From: BOKV01 sp041739465
GTDB taxonomy: Bacteria > Pseudomonadota > Alphaproteobacteria > Rhizobiales > Rhizobiaceae
Direction: 5' to 3'
DNA: 64,000 nt
Assembly (NCBI GenBank): GCA_041739465.1
Contig: JBGSNX010000069.1
Span: forward strand, 1 to 64,000
The notes beneath the pieces are model-generated. The model was not told the origin of the DNA, searched no databases, and saw only the letters and a list, made by a program, of their open reading frames with translations. This document shows, one piece after another, positions 8,538 to 15,497 of this stretch. Position numbers and translations under genes: made by a program. Position 1 is the first letter of the stretch. The number at the start of each line of letters is the position of its first letter.

Positions 8538-9506
8538 TTATTTCATGGCGTCAGTGATCTCGCTGGTCCAGGCGCCGGTTGGCTCCTTGGTGATGATCTT
8601 CTGTGCGAGCAGCGCGTCGGCGGTGCGCTTGTAGGCTGCTTCGATCAGCTTGGCGTCTGGCGTGTCGATGAGCTTGGCAACTTCGCCCATCATGCGCTTC
8701 TGGTGGTTTTCGTCCTGGCCGCCATTTTCCATGACAATGCCCGCCGCTTCGTCGACGTTTTCAAGCGCGTACTTCCAGCCCTTCATCGAGGCGGTGACGA
8801 AACGCACCATCTTGTCCTTGAAGGCCGGGTCTGCCAGCTTGTCTTCCATCGCATAAAGGCCGTCTTCCAGCAGGTCATTGCCCATCGCCGAATAGTTGAA
8901 GACGATGAGGTCTTCCGGCTTGTAGCCAGCGTCGATCAGCTGCCAATATTCGTTGTAGGTCATGACCGAGATGCAGTCTGCCTGCTTCTGGATCAGTGGC
9001 TGCACGTCGAAGGACTGCTTGAGAACGGTCACGCCGTCGGCGCCGCCTTCGGTCGAAAGGCCGATCTTGTTCATCCAGGCGTAGAACGGATATTCATTGC
9101 CGAAGAACCACACGCCCAGCGTCTTGCCCTTGAAATCGGCTTCGGTCTTGACCGGGCCATTGGCCGGGCAAACCAGCTGCATGCCTGCCTTCTTGAATGG
9201 CTGGGCGATGTTGACAAGGCCAACGCCCTTTTCGCGGGCTGCAAGCGCGCCGCCCATCCAGTCGACGATGACGTCTGCACCGCCGCCGGCAATCACCTGC
9301 TCTGGTGCGATGTCCGGGCCGCCCGGCTTGATTTCGACGTCGAGGCCGGCTTCTTCATAAAAGCCCTTTTCCTTGGCGACGAAATAGCCCGCGAACTGCG
9401 ACTGGGCCACCCACTTCAGTTGCAATGTCAGTTTGTCGGCGGCAAGCGCTGAACTTGCTGCGAGCGACATGGCCAAGGCCAGCACGATGCTTGTTGTTTT
9501 TTTCAT
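8538..9506 (-). CDS. ABC transporter substrate-binding protein, NMT1/THI5 type (probable pyrimidine-related ligand)
   Basis: Periplasmic binding protein, 322 residues from ATG 9506, which follows CAGGAG. A signal peptide runs to about ALAADK. The start LTLQLKWVAQSQFAGYFVAKEKGFYEEAGLDV is the classic NMT1/THI5-like opening seen in ThiY, RibY and pyrimidine-type binders. It is the last gene of an importer operon with two permeases and an ATPase, and it ends at a strong terminator. Ligand is unproven: its place in a uracil/thymine catabolic locus suggests a pyrimidine or its dihydro/ureido derivative. A thiamine precursor is an alternative, since the fold is shared. Confidence 0.85.
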   Translation of the reverse strand: MKKTTSIVLALAMSLAASSALAADKLTLQLKWVAQSQFAGYFVAKEKGFYEEAGLDVEIKPGGPDIAPEQVIAGGGADVIVDWMGGALAAREKGVGLVNIAQPFKKAGMQLVCPANGPVKTEADFKGKTLGVWFFGNEYPFYAWMNKIGLSTEGGADGVTVLKQSFDVQPLIQKQADCISVMTYNEYWQLIDAGYKPEDLIVFNYSAMGNDLLEDGLYAMEDKLADPAFKDKMVRFVTASMKGWKYALENVDEAAGIVMENGGQDENHQKRMMGEVAKLIDTPDAKLIEAAYKRTADALLAQKIITKEPTGAWTSEITDAMK

Positions 9507-9548
9507 GTTCCCTACTCCTGCGGTTAAGGCGGCCACCTGCCGACGGGA

Positions 9549-10535
9549 TCAGCCCCGGCGGTAAGATGGATGCCAGAAAGTCACTTTGCGCTCGATGAGC
9601 GCCAGCACGCCATAGAAAACCGAACCGGTCAGCGCTGCAACAGCAATTTCTGCCCAGACCATATCGAGATTCATGCGGCCTACTTCTGTTGAGATGCGAA
9701 AACCCATGCCCACAACCGGTGTGCCAAAAAATTCGGCAACGATTGCCCCGATCATGGCCAGAGTGGAGTTGATTTTCAAGGCGTTGAAGACGAACGGCAT
9801 TGCTGCGGGAAGGCGCAGCTTGCCCAATGTCTGCCGATGGCTGCCTGCATAAGTTTGCATCAAATCCAGTTCATGGCGGCCTGCGGCCTTCAGTCCTGCC
9901 AGCGTGTTCACCAGCATCGGGAAGAAGGTCATGACCATCACCACCGCTGCCTTCGACTGCCAGTCAAATCCGAACCAGATGACCATGATCGGCGCGATGC
10001 CGATGATCGGCAGGGCAGAAACCAGATTGCCGATCGGCAACAGCGCATTGGACAGGAAGCGGTAGCGGTCGGCGATGACCGCTACCAGAAAGCCGGCACC
10101 CGAACCGCCGACAAAGCCGATCAGCACCGCCTTCAGGACTGTCTGGTTGAAATCCGCTGCCAAAATGGGCAGCGAACCCATGATGCGGGCACCGATGGCA
10201 GAAGGCGGCGGCAGCAGGACGAAAGGAATGCCGAAGACCGCAACAGCCACTTCCCAAAGGAAAAGAATGTAGAGGCCGAAGATGGCAGCCACGGCAAAAT
10301 CGCGCAGCCTTGCACGGCTGCCATCGGCGATCTTCCAGGCGGAAAGGCGCGCATTGAGCCAGCAGGCGGCCAGCCAGGAAACCAATGCCGCCGCTAGCAC
10401 AGGCGATGCCATGCCAGGTGACCCTGCCGCCGACAATGCAAAAACCGCGCCCACAAGGCTGGCTGCACCAAGCGCCATAATTGTTGCGTCCGCGCCCGGG
10501 ATGCCCGGTGAGATTGCTGTTTGCGCCCCGCTCAT
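9549..10535 (-). CDS. ABC transporter permease (SsuC/TauC-like fold), second permease of the operon
   Basis: Inner-membrane permease of 328 residues with about seven hydrophobic segments and the BPD_transp_1 region. The coupling helix area is recognisable in AAGRHELDLMQTYAGSHRQTLGKLRLPAAMPFVFNAL. It has a longer N-terminal part (two extra hydrophobic stretches before residue 100) than most SsuC proteins. Its ATG overlaps the stop of the upstream permease (ATGA), and the substrate-binding gene follows after 42 bp. It probably forms a heterodimeric channel with the product of 10532-11413. Confidence 0.87.
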   Translation of the reverse strand: MSGAQTAISPGIPGADATIMALGAASLVGAVFALSAAGSPGMASPVLAAALVSWLAACWLNARLSAWKIADGSRARLRDFAVAAIFGLYILFLWEVAVAVFGIPFVLLPPPSAIGARIMGSLPILAADFNQTVLKAVLIGFVGGSGAGFLVAVIADRYRFLSNALLPIGNLVSALPIIGIAPIMVIWFGFDWQSKAAVVMVMTFFPMLVNTLAGLKAAGRHELDLMQTYAGSHRQTLGKLRLPAAMPFVFNALKINSTLAMIGAIVAEFFGTPVVGMGFRISTEVGRMNLDMVWAEIAVAALTGSVFYGVLALIERKVTFWHPSYRRG

Positions 10536-11413
10536 GCGCGCGCCCCCATGGCAGTGCGCACCAGGCGCTCAACCAGACCAACGGAAAACACCAGGAGGGC
10601 GGCAACAACCGACCCTGCGATCAGCGCCGCCCAGATGTCGATGGTCTGGCTGTAATAGGATCCTGCCAGCAGCTTTGAGCCGATGCCGGCCACCGCGCCG
10701 GTCGGCAATTCGCCGACAATGGCCCCGACCAGGCTAGCGGCGATGGCGACCTTGATAGAGGTGAAAAAGAACGGAACCGAGGCTGGCAGGCGTAGTTTGA
10801 AGAAGGTCTGCATGCCGCTGGCGTTCCAGGTACGCGTCAAATCAAGATGCATCACTTCGGGTGAACGCAAGCCTTTGACCATGCCCACAGCAACCGGGAA
10901 AAACGACAGATAGGTCGAAATCATTGCCTTGGGCAAAAGCCCCGTCACATTGATGGCAGCGAGAATGACAATGATCATCGGCGCAACTGCAAGCATTGGT
11001 ATGGTCTGCGAAGCGATGATCCACGGCAGGAAGCTTTTTTCCAGCACCGGCATGTAGACAATGCCAACGGCAATCAGCACACCCAAAAATGTGCCCATGG
11101 CAAAGCCCAGCAAGGTGGAAGAGAGCGTCACGCCGGCGTGGTAGACGAGGCTGCGCCGGGAAGTGACCTTGACCGTAAAGGTGTTTTTCCACAGGTTTTC
11201 CGCCACTTGATGCGGTGCGGGCACCGTCGGCTTGGGCTGGTACATGGTCTGGCCAACAAATTCCCAGGCGCCCGGCGAAACATTGCTCCGCTCGTTCTGG
11301 TCGCGCTGGAACGGTGCATTCATGAAATAGGCTGCGACATACCACGCCATGACCAGCACCAGCATCGCACTGCCAACGGGAAGCAGACGGTCTTTGACAA
11401 AACCGCCGTTCAT
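10532..11413 (-). CDS. ABC transporter permease, first permease of the operon
   Basis: Inner-membrane permease of 293 residues from the ATG at 11413, which overlaps the stop of the small 4-TM protein gene (ATGA). The conserved cytoplasmic loop is in GLRSPEVMHLDLTRTWNASGMQTFFKLRLPASVPFFF. An unusually long periplasmic-looking stretch follows the first TM (NAPFQRDQNERSN through the VPAPHQVAENLWKN region). Paired with the second permease by gene overlap. Part of the importer discussed under its binding protein. Confidence 0.87.
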   Translation of the reverse strand: MNGGFVKDRLLPVGSAMLVLVMAWYVAAYFMNAPFQRDQNERSNVSPGAWEFVGQTMYQPKPTVPAPHQVAENLWKNTFTVKVTSRRSLVYHAGVTLSSTLLGFAMGTFLGVLIAVGIVYMPVLEKSFLPWIIASQTIPMLAVAPMIIVILAAINVTGLLPKAMISTYLSFFPVAVGMVKGLRSPEVMHLDLTRTWNASGMQTFFKLRLPASVPFFFTSIKVAIAASLVGAIVGELPTGAVAGIGSKLLAGSYYSQTIDIWAALIAGSVVAALLVFSVGLVERLVRTAMGARA

Positions 11414-11754
11414 GATTTCACCATTTGCGGCCAAAGGATCAGCACCACCGCAAGGGTGCCCAGCGCAATGCCGCCCCATTGGATGGCAAGTGGCCGCTCA
11501 CCGAACACTGCGACAGCCACCAGCGATGACATCAGCAATTGGAGAACGGCGGAAGCGGCCATCGCAACAGCCATGCCATTGGCTTTCATCAACGGCACCA
11601 TCATCAGGTTTCCAACGCAATATAGCAGCAGTGCTGCCACCACGAGCCAGGTTGCCCCGCCGCCGGCATAGGCGCGCAGGCTCGACGCCGCCGCGAGAAA
11701 CACGATCATCGCAACGCCCAGAAGGGGCACGGGATTTTCCACCAGCAGCTTCAT
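11410..11754 (-). CDS. small 4-TM EamA/SMR-like membrane protein inside the ABC operon
   Basis: A 114-residue protein that is almost entirely hydrophobic, with four predicted membrane helices and a GERPLAIQWGGIALGTLAVVLI ending typical of EamA/SMR half-transporters. I used the ATG at 11754 because it overlaps the ATPase stop (ATGA). Its own stop overlaps the next permease start in the same way, so it is translationally coupled on both sides. The open frame continues to 11979 but that part is the ATPase gene in another frame. Role is unknown: it may be an accessory subunit or an independent small exporter/importer of the same substrate. Confidence 0.75.
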   Translation of the reverse strand: MKLLVENPVPLLGVAMIVFLAAASSLRAYAGGGATWLVVAALLLYCVGNLMMVPLMKANGMAVAMAASAVLQLLMSSLVAVAVFGERPLAIQWGGIALGTLAVVLILWPQMVKS

Positions 11755-12539
11755 TCGTAACTGTGCCCCGCCCTCAGCCCCTCGCGCACGCGGTGGGCAA
11801 TTGCCAAAAATTCCGGCGTCTCGCGGATTTCGAGCGGCCGCTCGCGCGGGAGTGTCGACTCGATCACGTCCGTCACCCGGCCCGGGCGCGGGCTCATCAC
11901 CACGATGCGGGTGGACAGGTAAACGGCCTCGGGAATCGAATGGGTGACAAAGCAGATCGTCTTGTTGGTGCGCGCCCAAAGCTCCAGCAATTGCTCGTTG
12001 AGATGGTCGCGGACGATCTCGTCCAGCGCGCCGAAGGGTTCGTCCATCAACAGGAGATCGGCGTCAAACGCCAGCGCCCTCGCGATGGAAGCCCGCTGCT
12101 GCATGCCGCCCGACAATTGCCACGGGTATTTCTTCTCAAAGCCGGTGAGGTTGACAAGTTCCAGCGTGCGCTGGACCCGCTGTTGCTGCTCGGCGCGCGA
12201 AAACCCCATGATTTCCAGCGGCAGCGCCACGTTCTTTTCTATCGTGCGCCAGGGATAGAGCGCCGCCGCCTGGAACACATAGCCATAGGCCCGTTTCATG
12301 CGCGCTTCGCCAGGCGTCATGCCGTTTACCGAAAGCGTCCCGGCGGTCTGCTGTTCAAGATCGGCAATGGCGCGCAGGAAAGTGGTCTTGCCGCAGCCTG
12401 ATGGGCCAATGAACGAGACGAACTCGCCCTTGCGTATCTCGAGATTGACATCCTTCAGCGCATGCACCGGCCCGTCGCCGGTTTCGAACGTCAGTGACAG
12501 GTTGCGTGCCGAAATGACTGAACTGGAATTGCTTGACAT
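11751..12539 (-). CDS. ABC transporter ATP-binding protein (SsuB/TauB-like)
   Basis: Cytoplasmic ATPase of 262 residues for the importer encoded downstream. Walker A is GPSGCGKTT, the signature is LSGGMQQRASIARAL, Walker B is LLLMDEPFGALDE, and the switch His is in FVTHSIPEA. The ATG at 12539 was chosen, leaving 55 bp to the divergent cupin start. An upstream in-frame ATG at 12596 would overlap the start codon of the cupin gene on the other strand and is less likely. First gene of ATPase, 4-TM protein, permease, permease, binding protein. No RutR-like box is visible upstream. Confidence 0.9.
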   Translation of the reverse strand: MSSNSSSVISARNLSLTFETGDGPVHALKDVNLEIRKGEFVSFIGPSGCGKTTFLRAIADLEQQTAGTLSVNGMTPGEARMKRAYGYVFQAAALYPWRTIEKNVALPLEIMGFSRAEQQQRVQRTLELVNLTGFEKKYPWQLSGGMQQRASIARALAFDADLLLMDEPFGALDEIVRDHLNEQLLELWARTNKTICFVTHSIPEAVYLSTRIVVMSPRPGRVTDVIESTLPRERPLEIRETPEFLAIAHRVREGLRAGHSYE

Positions 12540-12594
12540 GCCCTGCCTGGATGCTGACTTTTGTTCATTCTCATTCAAGGGTGGAGGTGTCGCC

Positions 12595-13011
12595 ATGTCA
12601 AATCCCAAGCAAGCAGCATGCCGGATCATCCGGCCCGGCGCCACTACCTATGGCGGCAAACAGGGATTTTCCTATTTCGAAGGGCTGGCGAAGGAAACGG
12701 TCGGCTCGAGCGGTATTTGCATGCATCTTTTGACCATTCCGCCCGGTGGTCGCGCCAAGGCGCACAAACATGCGAGCCATGAAACCGCGATTTACATCGT
12801 CTCGGGCGAAAGCGTGATGTGGCATGGCGAGCAGCTCGAGCATTTCATGACGGTGAAGGCCGGCGAGATGCTCTATATCCCGGCCAATATGCCGCACCTT
12901 CCAGCCAATGTCAGCGATGCGCCCTGCACCGCAGTGATCGCGCGAACCGATCCCAATGAACAAGAAAGCGTCATCCTGCTGCCGGAACTTGAGGCACTGG
13001 TGCAGGGCTGA
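12595..13011 (+). CDS. single-domain cupin protein
   Basis: A 138-residue cupin with the first metal motif GGRAKAHKHASHETAIYIVSG (His57, His59, Glu63) and a second motif around YIPANMPHLPANVSD. The ATG at 12595 is preceded by GGAGG. Small cupins of this type bind a divalent metal and may be enzymes or small-molecule sensors. Divergent from the ABC importer operon with about 55 bp between them, so a shared promoter region and function are likely. Specific reaction is not known. Confidence 0.8.
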   Translation: MSNPKQAACRIIRPGATTYGGKQGFSYFEGLAKETVGSSGICMHLLTIPPGGRAKAHKHASHETAIYIVSGESVMWHGEQLEHFMTVKAGEMLYIPANMPHLPANVSDAPCTAVIARTDPNEQESVILLPELEALVQG

Positions 13012-13013
13012 GC

Positions 13014-13391
13014 TCATCTGCACTGTTCGAACCTGCCACGCTCGTTGCCTGCCGCGTCGGTCAGCATCAAGCCGCTGCCATCAGCCGGTTTGCGCACGAT
13101 CAGTGTTTCCGCGGTGATGGCGTCTTCGCCCTCATGTCCACAAAGCGCGGTGATCACCAGCGCGCCAGGGCCTTTCAGCACCTGCACGAAATCGCAATAG
13201 GTGACGTAATCCTCGTATTTTTCCGCCGTCAGCAGCGCAATCCCCTCATCGTCGCGTGTGCCGCCCTTGACAAAGGCGCAACCGGCCTCATTGCCCCAAT
13301 TGCCGGAAATCACCGGCGCTTCCTGCGCCAATGCGGGAGTGGCGAGAATTGCGAATATCATCGCGGAAATCGGGTACCAGCGGATCGTCAT
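13014..13391 (-). CDS. small secreted protein of unknown function
   Basis: A 125-residue protein with a clear signal peptide (MTIRWYPISAMIFAILATPALA, cut near AQ) and four cysteines in the mature part, the last one in the terminal FEQCR. I do not recognise the family. It resembles small alphaproteobacterial periplasmic proteins that carry disulfides. Its start codon touches the left arm of the 51-bp repeat that bounds the DUF559 cassette. The repeat's GAGGGGG lies one base upstream of the ATG, too close for an ideal ribosome site, so expression may have been altered by the insertion. Confidence 0.65.
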   Translation of the reverse strand: MTIRWYPISAMIFAILATPALAQEAPVISGNWGNEAGCAFVKGGTRDDEGIALLTAEKYEDYVTYCDFVQVLKGPGALVITALCGHEGEDAITAETLIVRKPADGSGLMLTDAAGNERGRFEQCR

Positions 13392-13392
13392 G

Positions 13393-13443
13393 CCCCCTCA
13401 CCGCCTCGCTGCACTCGGCACCTCTCCCCCTTGGGGAGAGGAC
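13393..13443 (+). repeat. left inverted-repeat arm with hairpin
   Basis: Starts CCCCCTCACCGCCTCGCT and contains the perfect hairpin CCTCTCCCC-CTT-GGGGAGAGG at 13421-13441. It differs from the other arm at three central bases and at two loop bases only. It encodes the last residues and the stop codon of the DUF559 protein on the minus strand. Confidence 0.9.
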
Positions 13444-13910
13444 GGCGCTGGCCAAAATCCGGCCGCTTCACTGCCAATGATCAGCCGATGCTCAAGAACG
13501 TCCACGATCATGGACAGGACCATTCCGCGCGAATTGAGAACGTCGTGGTTCCAGAACCGCAGGGCCGAGTATCCATTTGCATTCAGCCACAGAGTTCTTC
13601 TGACGTCTGCGGGATTGTCGGCATGTTGGCTGCCATCGACTTCAATGACCAGTTTGTGCGAGCGGCAAACGAGATCAGCGATATAGGGGCCCAGCGGCAC
13701 CTGCCTTGCAAACTTGTATTCGTTGAGTTGACGATTCTTGAGTTCCCACCACAACAAGCCTTCCGCATCGGTCTCATTGCGGCGAAGGTTTCGCGCGAAG
13801 GCTACGGCACTTTCGGACTTAAGCTTGCCGGGATGCGCCGAAGGGCGTCCTCTCCCCTTGGGGGAGAGGTGCCGAGCAAAGCGAGGCGGTGAGGGGGTCT
13901 GGTCGTCCAA
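13398..13910 (-). CDS. DUF559 (Vsr-like) endonuclease-domain protein
   Basis: The core (about residues 30-150 of 170) is a DUF559 domain, a relative of the Vsr very-short-patch-repair endonuclease fold. Visible are the ARNLRRNETDAEGLLWWEL helix, FARQVPLGPYIADLVC, the acidic KLVIEVDGSQH and LRFWNHDVL. There is no ATG between the right repeat arm and the domain. The best start is a TTG at 13910, just upstream of the arm, so the N-terminus is read through the repeat. An open frame back to 14060 would overlap dihydropyrimidinase. The C-terminus (SSPQGGEVPSAARR) is read from the left arm. Function is unknown; a nick/repair-like activity on the repeats is a hypothesis. Confidence 0.72.
   Translation of the reverse strand: MDDQTPSPPRFARHLSPKGRGRPSAHPGKLKSESAVAFARNLRRNETDAEGLLWWELKNRQLNEYKFARQVPLGPYIADLVCRSHKLVIEVDGSQHADNPADVRRTLWLNANGYSALRFWNHDVLNSRGMVLSMIVDVLEHRLIIGSEAAGFWPAPSSPQGGEVPSAARR
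13847..13897 (-). repeat. right inverted-repeat arm with hairpin
   Basis: Reverse complement of the left arm at 46 of 51 positions. The hairpin CCTCTCCCC-TTG-GGGGAGAGG is at 13849-13869, with only the loop changed relative to the left arm. The stems are kept intact, which suggests that the fold is under selection or that copies are young. Confidence 0.9.
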
Positions 13911-13914
13911 CCGA

Positions 13915-15366
13915 TTACACCCCGCTGGCTGGAATACCGGTGCGCTCGACCTTGCGCGGGGCAACAACCTCCTTCCACTTGGAAAGCGCCGCATTGACCG
14001 GGGCATTGGGCGCGCGCCCGACAAATTCGCCATGGCCGGGCTTGGCTTCAACCTTGCCATTGTTCACCGACAAATGGCCGCGCGACAGCACGAAACGCGG
14101 CAGGCCCTTCACCTTCATGCCTTCGAAAACATTGTAGTCGATCACTGATTGCTGCTTCTTGGCGGTGATCTTCTTTTCCTTCTCCGGATCCCAAACGACG
14201 ATGTCGGCATCCGCGCCTTCGACGATTGCGCCCTTGCGCGGATACATGTTGAGGATCTTGGCGATGTTGGTAGAGGTGACGGCAACGAACTCGTTCATGG
14301 TCAGCCGGCCAGTGTTGACGCCCGCTGTCCAGAGCACCGGCATGCGGTCTTCAAGACCGCCGGTGCCATTGGGGATCTTGGTGAAATCGCCAACGCCAAA
14401 GCGCTTCTGCGCCGAGGTGAAGGAGCAATGGTCGGTTGCGACAACCTGCAGCGAACCCGATTGCAGACCGGCCCACAACGAATCCTGGTGCAGCTTGTTG
14501 CGGAAGGGCGGGCTCATCACCCGGCGGGCGGCATGGTCCCAGTCCTTGTTCATGTATTCGCTTTCGTCCAGCGTCAGATGCTGCACCAGCGGCTCGCCAT
14601 AGACCCGCATGCCTTTTTGACGCGCCCGGCGGATGGCCTCGTGCGCCGGCTCGCAGGATGTGTGGACCACGTAGAGCGGCACGCCTGCCATGTCGGCGAT
14701 CATGATGGCGCGGTTGGTGGCTTCGCCCTCCACTTCCGGCGGGCGGGAATAGGCATGCGCCTCGGGGCCGTTATTGCCTTCGGACAGCAGTTTTTGCTGC
14801 AGCTGCGCCACCACATCGCCATTTTCGGCATGGACCAGCGGCAACGCGCCAAGCTCGGCGCAGCGCTTGAACGAGGAATACATTTCGTCGTCATTGACCA
14901 TCAGCGCGCCCTTGTAGGCCATGAAGTGCTTGAACGAGGTGATGCCCTTGTCGACTACGGTCTTCATCTCATTGAACACCTGCTCGCCCCACCAGGTGAT
15001 CGCCATGTGGAACGAATAATCAGAGCAGGCGCGCGAGGTCTTGTTGTCCCACATCTTGAGTGCTTCCAGCAGCGACTGGCCGGGCGCGGGCAGGCAGAAA
15101 TCGACCACCATCGTGGTGCCCCCGGAAAGCGCGGCCCGGGTGCCGCTTTCAAAATCATCGGCGGAATAGGTGCCCATGAACGGCATTTCCAGATGGGTAT
15201 GCGGGTCGATACCGCCCGGCATCACATAGCAGCCAGTGGCGTCAAGTTCATGGTCGCCATGCAAATCCGGGCCGATGGCGACGATCTTGTCGTGCCTGAT
15301 CAGCACATCAGCCTTGAAGGTGCGGTCGGCGGTTACGATGGTGCCGTTCTTGATGACTTTGGACAT
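13915..15366 (-). CDS. dihydropyrimidinase (D-hydantoinase family)
   Basis: Opens the ring of 5,6-dihydrouracil/dihydrothymine to N-carbamoyl-beta-amino acids, the second step of reductive pyrimidine breakdown. Zinc amidohydrolase fold: His56 and His58 in GIDPHTHLEMP, the Lys152 expected to be carboxylated in FMAYKG, a further His in PLVHAENGD, and VVATDHCSF with the catalytic Asp. Start ATG at 15366 follows GGAG; 483 residues is the normal length. It is separated from the upstream aldolase gene by 131 bp that contain a GC-rich palindrome, and is followed by the DUF559 cassette. PydB or HyuA/HydA are usual names. Confidence 0.95.
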   Translation of the reverse strand: MSKVIKNGTIVTADRTFKADVLIRHDKIVAIGPDLHGDHELDATGCYVMPGGIDPHTHLEMPFMGTYSADDFESGTRAALSGGTTMVVDFCLPAPGQSLLEALKMWDNKTSRACSDYSFHMAITWWGEQVFNEMKTVVDKGITSFKHFMAYKGALMVNDDEMYSSFKRCAELGALPLVHAENGDVVAQLQQKLLSEGNNGPEAHAYSRPPEVEGEATNRAIMIADMAGVPLYVVHTSCEPAHEAIRRARQKGMRVYGEPLVQHLTLDESEYMNKDWDHAARRVMSPPFRNKLHQDSLWAGLQSGSLQVVATDHCSFTSAQKRFGVGDFTKIPNGTGGLEDRMPVLWTAGVNTGRLTMNEFVAVTSTNIAKILNMYPRKGAIVEGADADIVVWDPEKEKKITAKKQQSVIDYNVFEGMKVKGLPRFVLSRGHLSVNNGKVEAKPGHGEFVGRAPNAPVNAALSKWKEVVAPRKVERTGIPASGV

Positions 15367-15426
15367 GAGCCTACTCCGATGGCTTTGCGAGGGCATAAAG
15401 ATTGAGGTGAAGGGCGGCTTCAATTC

Positions 15427-15466
15427 CCCCTCCCCCTTTTGGGGAGGGGTCAGGGGCGGGGGACGG
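15427..15466. repeat. REP-like GC-rich palindromic element
   Basis: Perfect hairpin CCCCTCCCC-CTTTT-GGGGAGGGG (15427-15449) followed by TCAGGGGCGGGGG. It lies in the 131-bp gap between the class II aldolase and dihydropyrimidinase genes. It resembles dispersed intergenic repeats of rhizobia and differs from the arms of the DUF559 cassette. It has no T-run on either side that would make it a clear terminator. Confidence 0.65.
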
Positions 15467-15497
15467 TTTGAAGCGGTCTGCCAGGTTTCCTGTCATC

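Larger units (their letters stand above)
13393..13897 (-). mobile_element. DUF559 endonuclease cassette bounded by 51-bp inverted hairpin repeats
   Basis: The unit is 505 bp: left arm 13393-13443, right arm 13847-13897, arms inverted and 46/51 identical. Almost all of the space between them is the DUF559 coding region. It lies between the stop codon of dihydropyrimidinase (13915) and the start codon of a small secreted protein (13391). No exact flanking target duplication is visible. Mobility is inferred from the architecture, not shown. Confidence 0.5.

Noticed and set aside
11410..11979. A 189-residue version of the small membrane protein
   Set aside because: The N-terminal 75 residues are the ATPase gene in another frame and are low in hydrophobicity. 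The ATG at 11754 with ATGA overlap is better.
13134..13892. Plus-strand open frame through the DUF559 cassette
   Set aside because: It ends in the mirror image of the repeat-encoded tail and has no domain. The DUF559 motifs are on the other strand.
13385..13907. TCGTC on both sides of the cassette as a target-site duplication
   Set aside because: The two copies are at different distances from the arms (3 and 5 bases), so a 5-bp match by chance is more likely.
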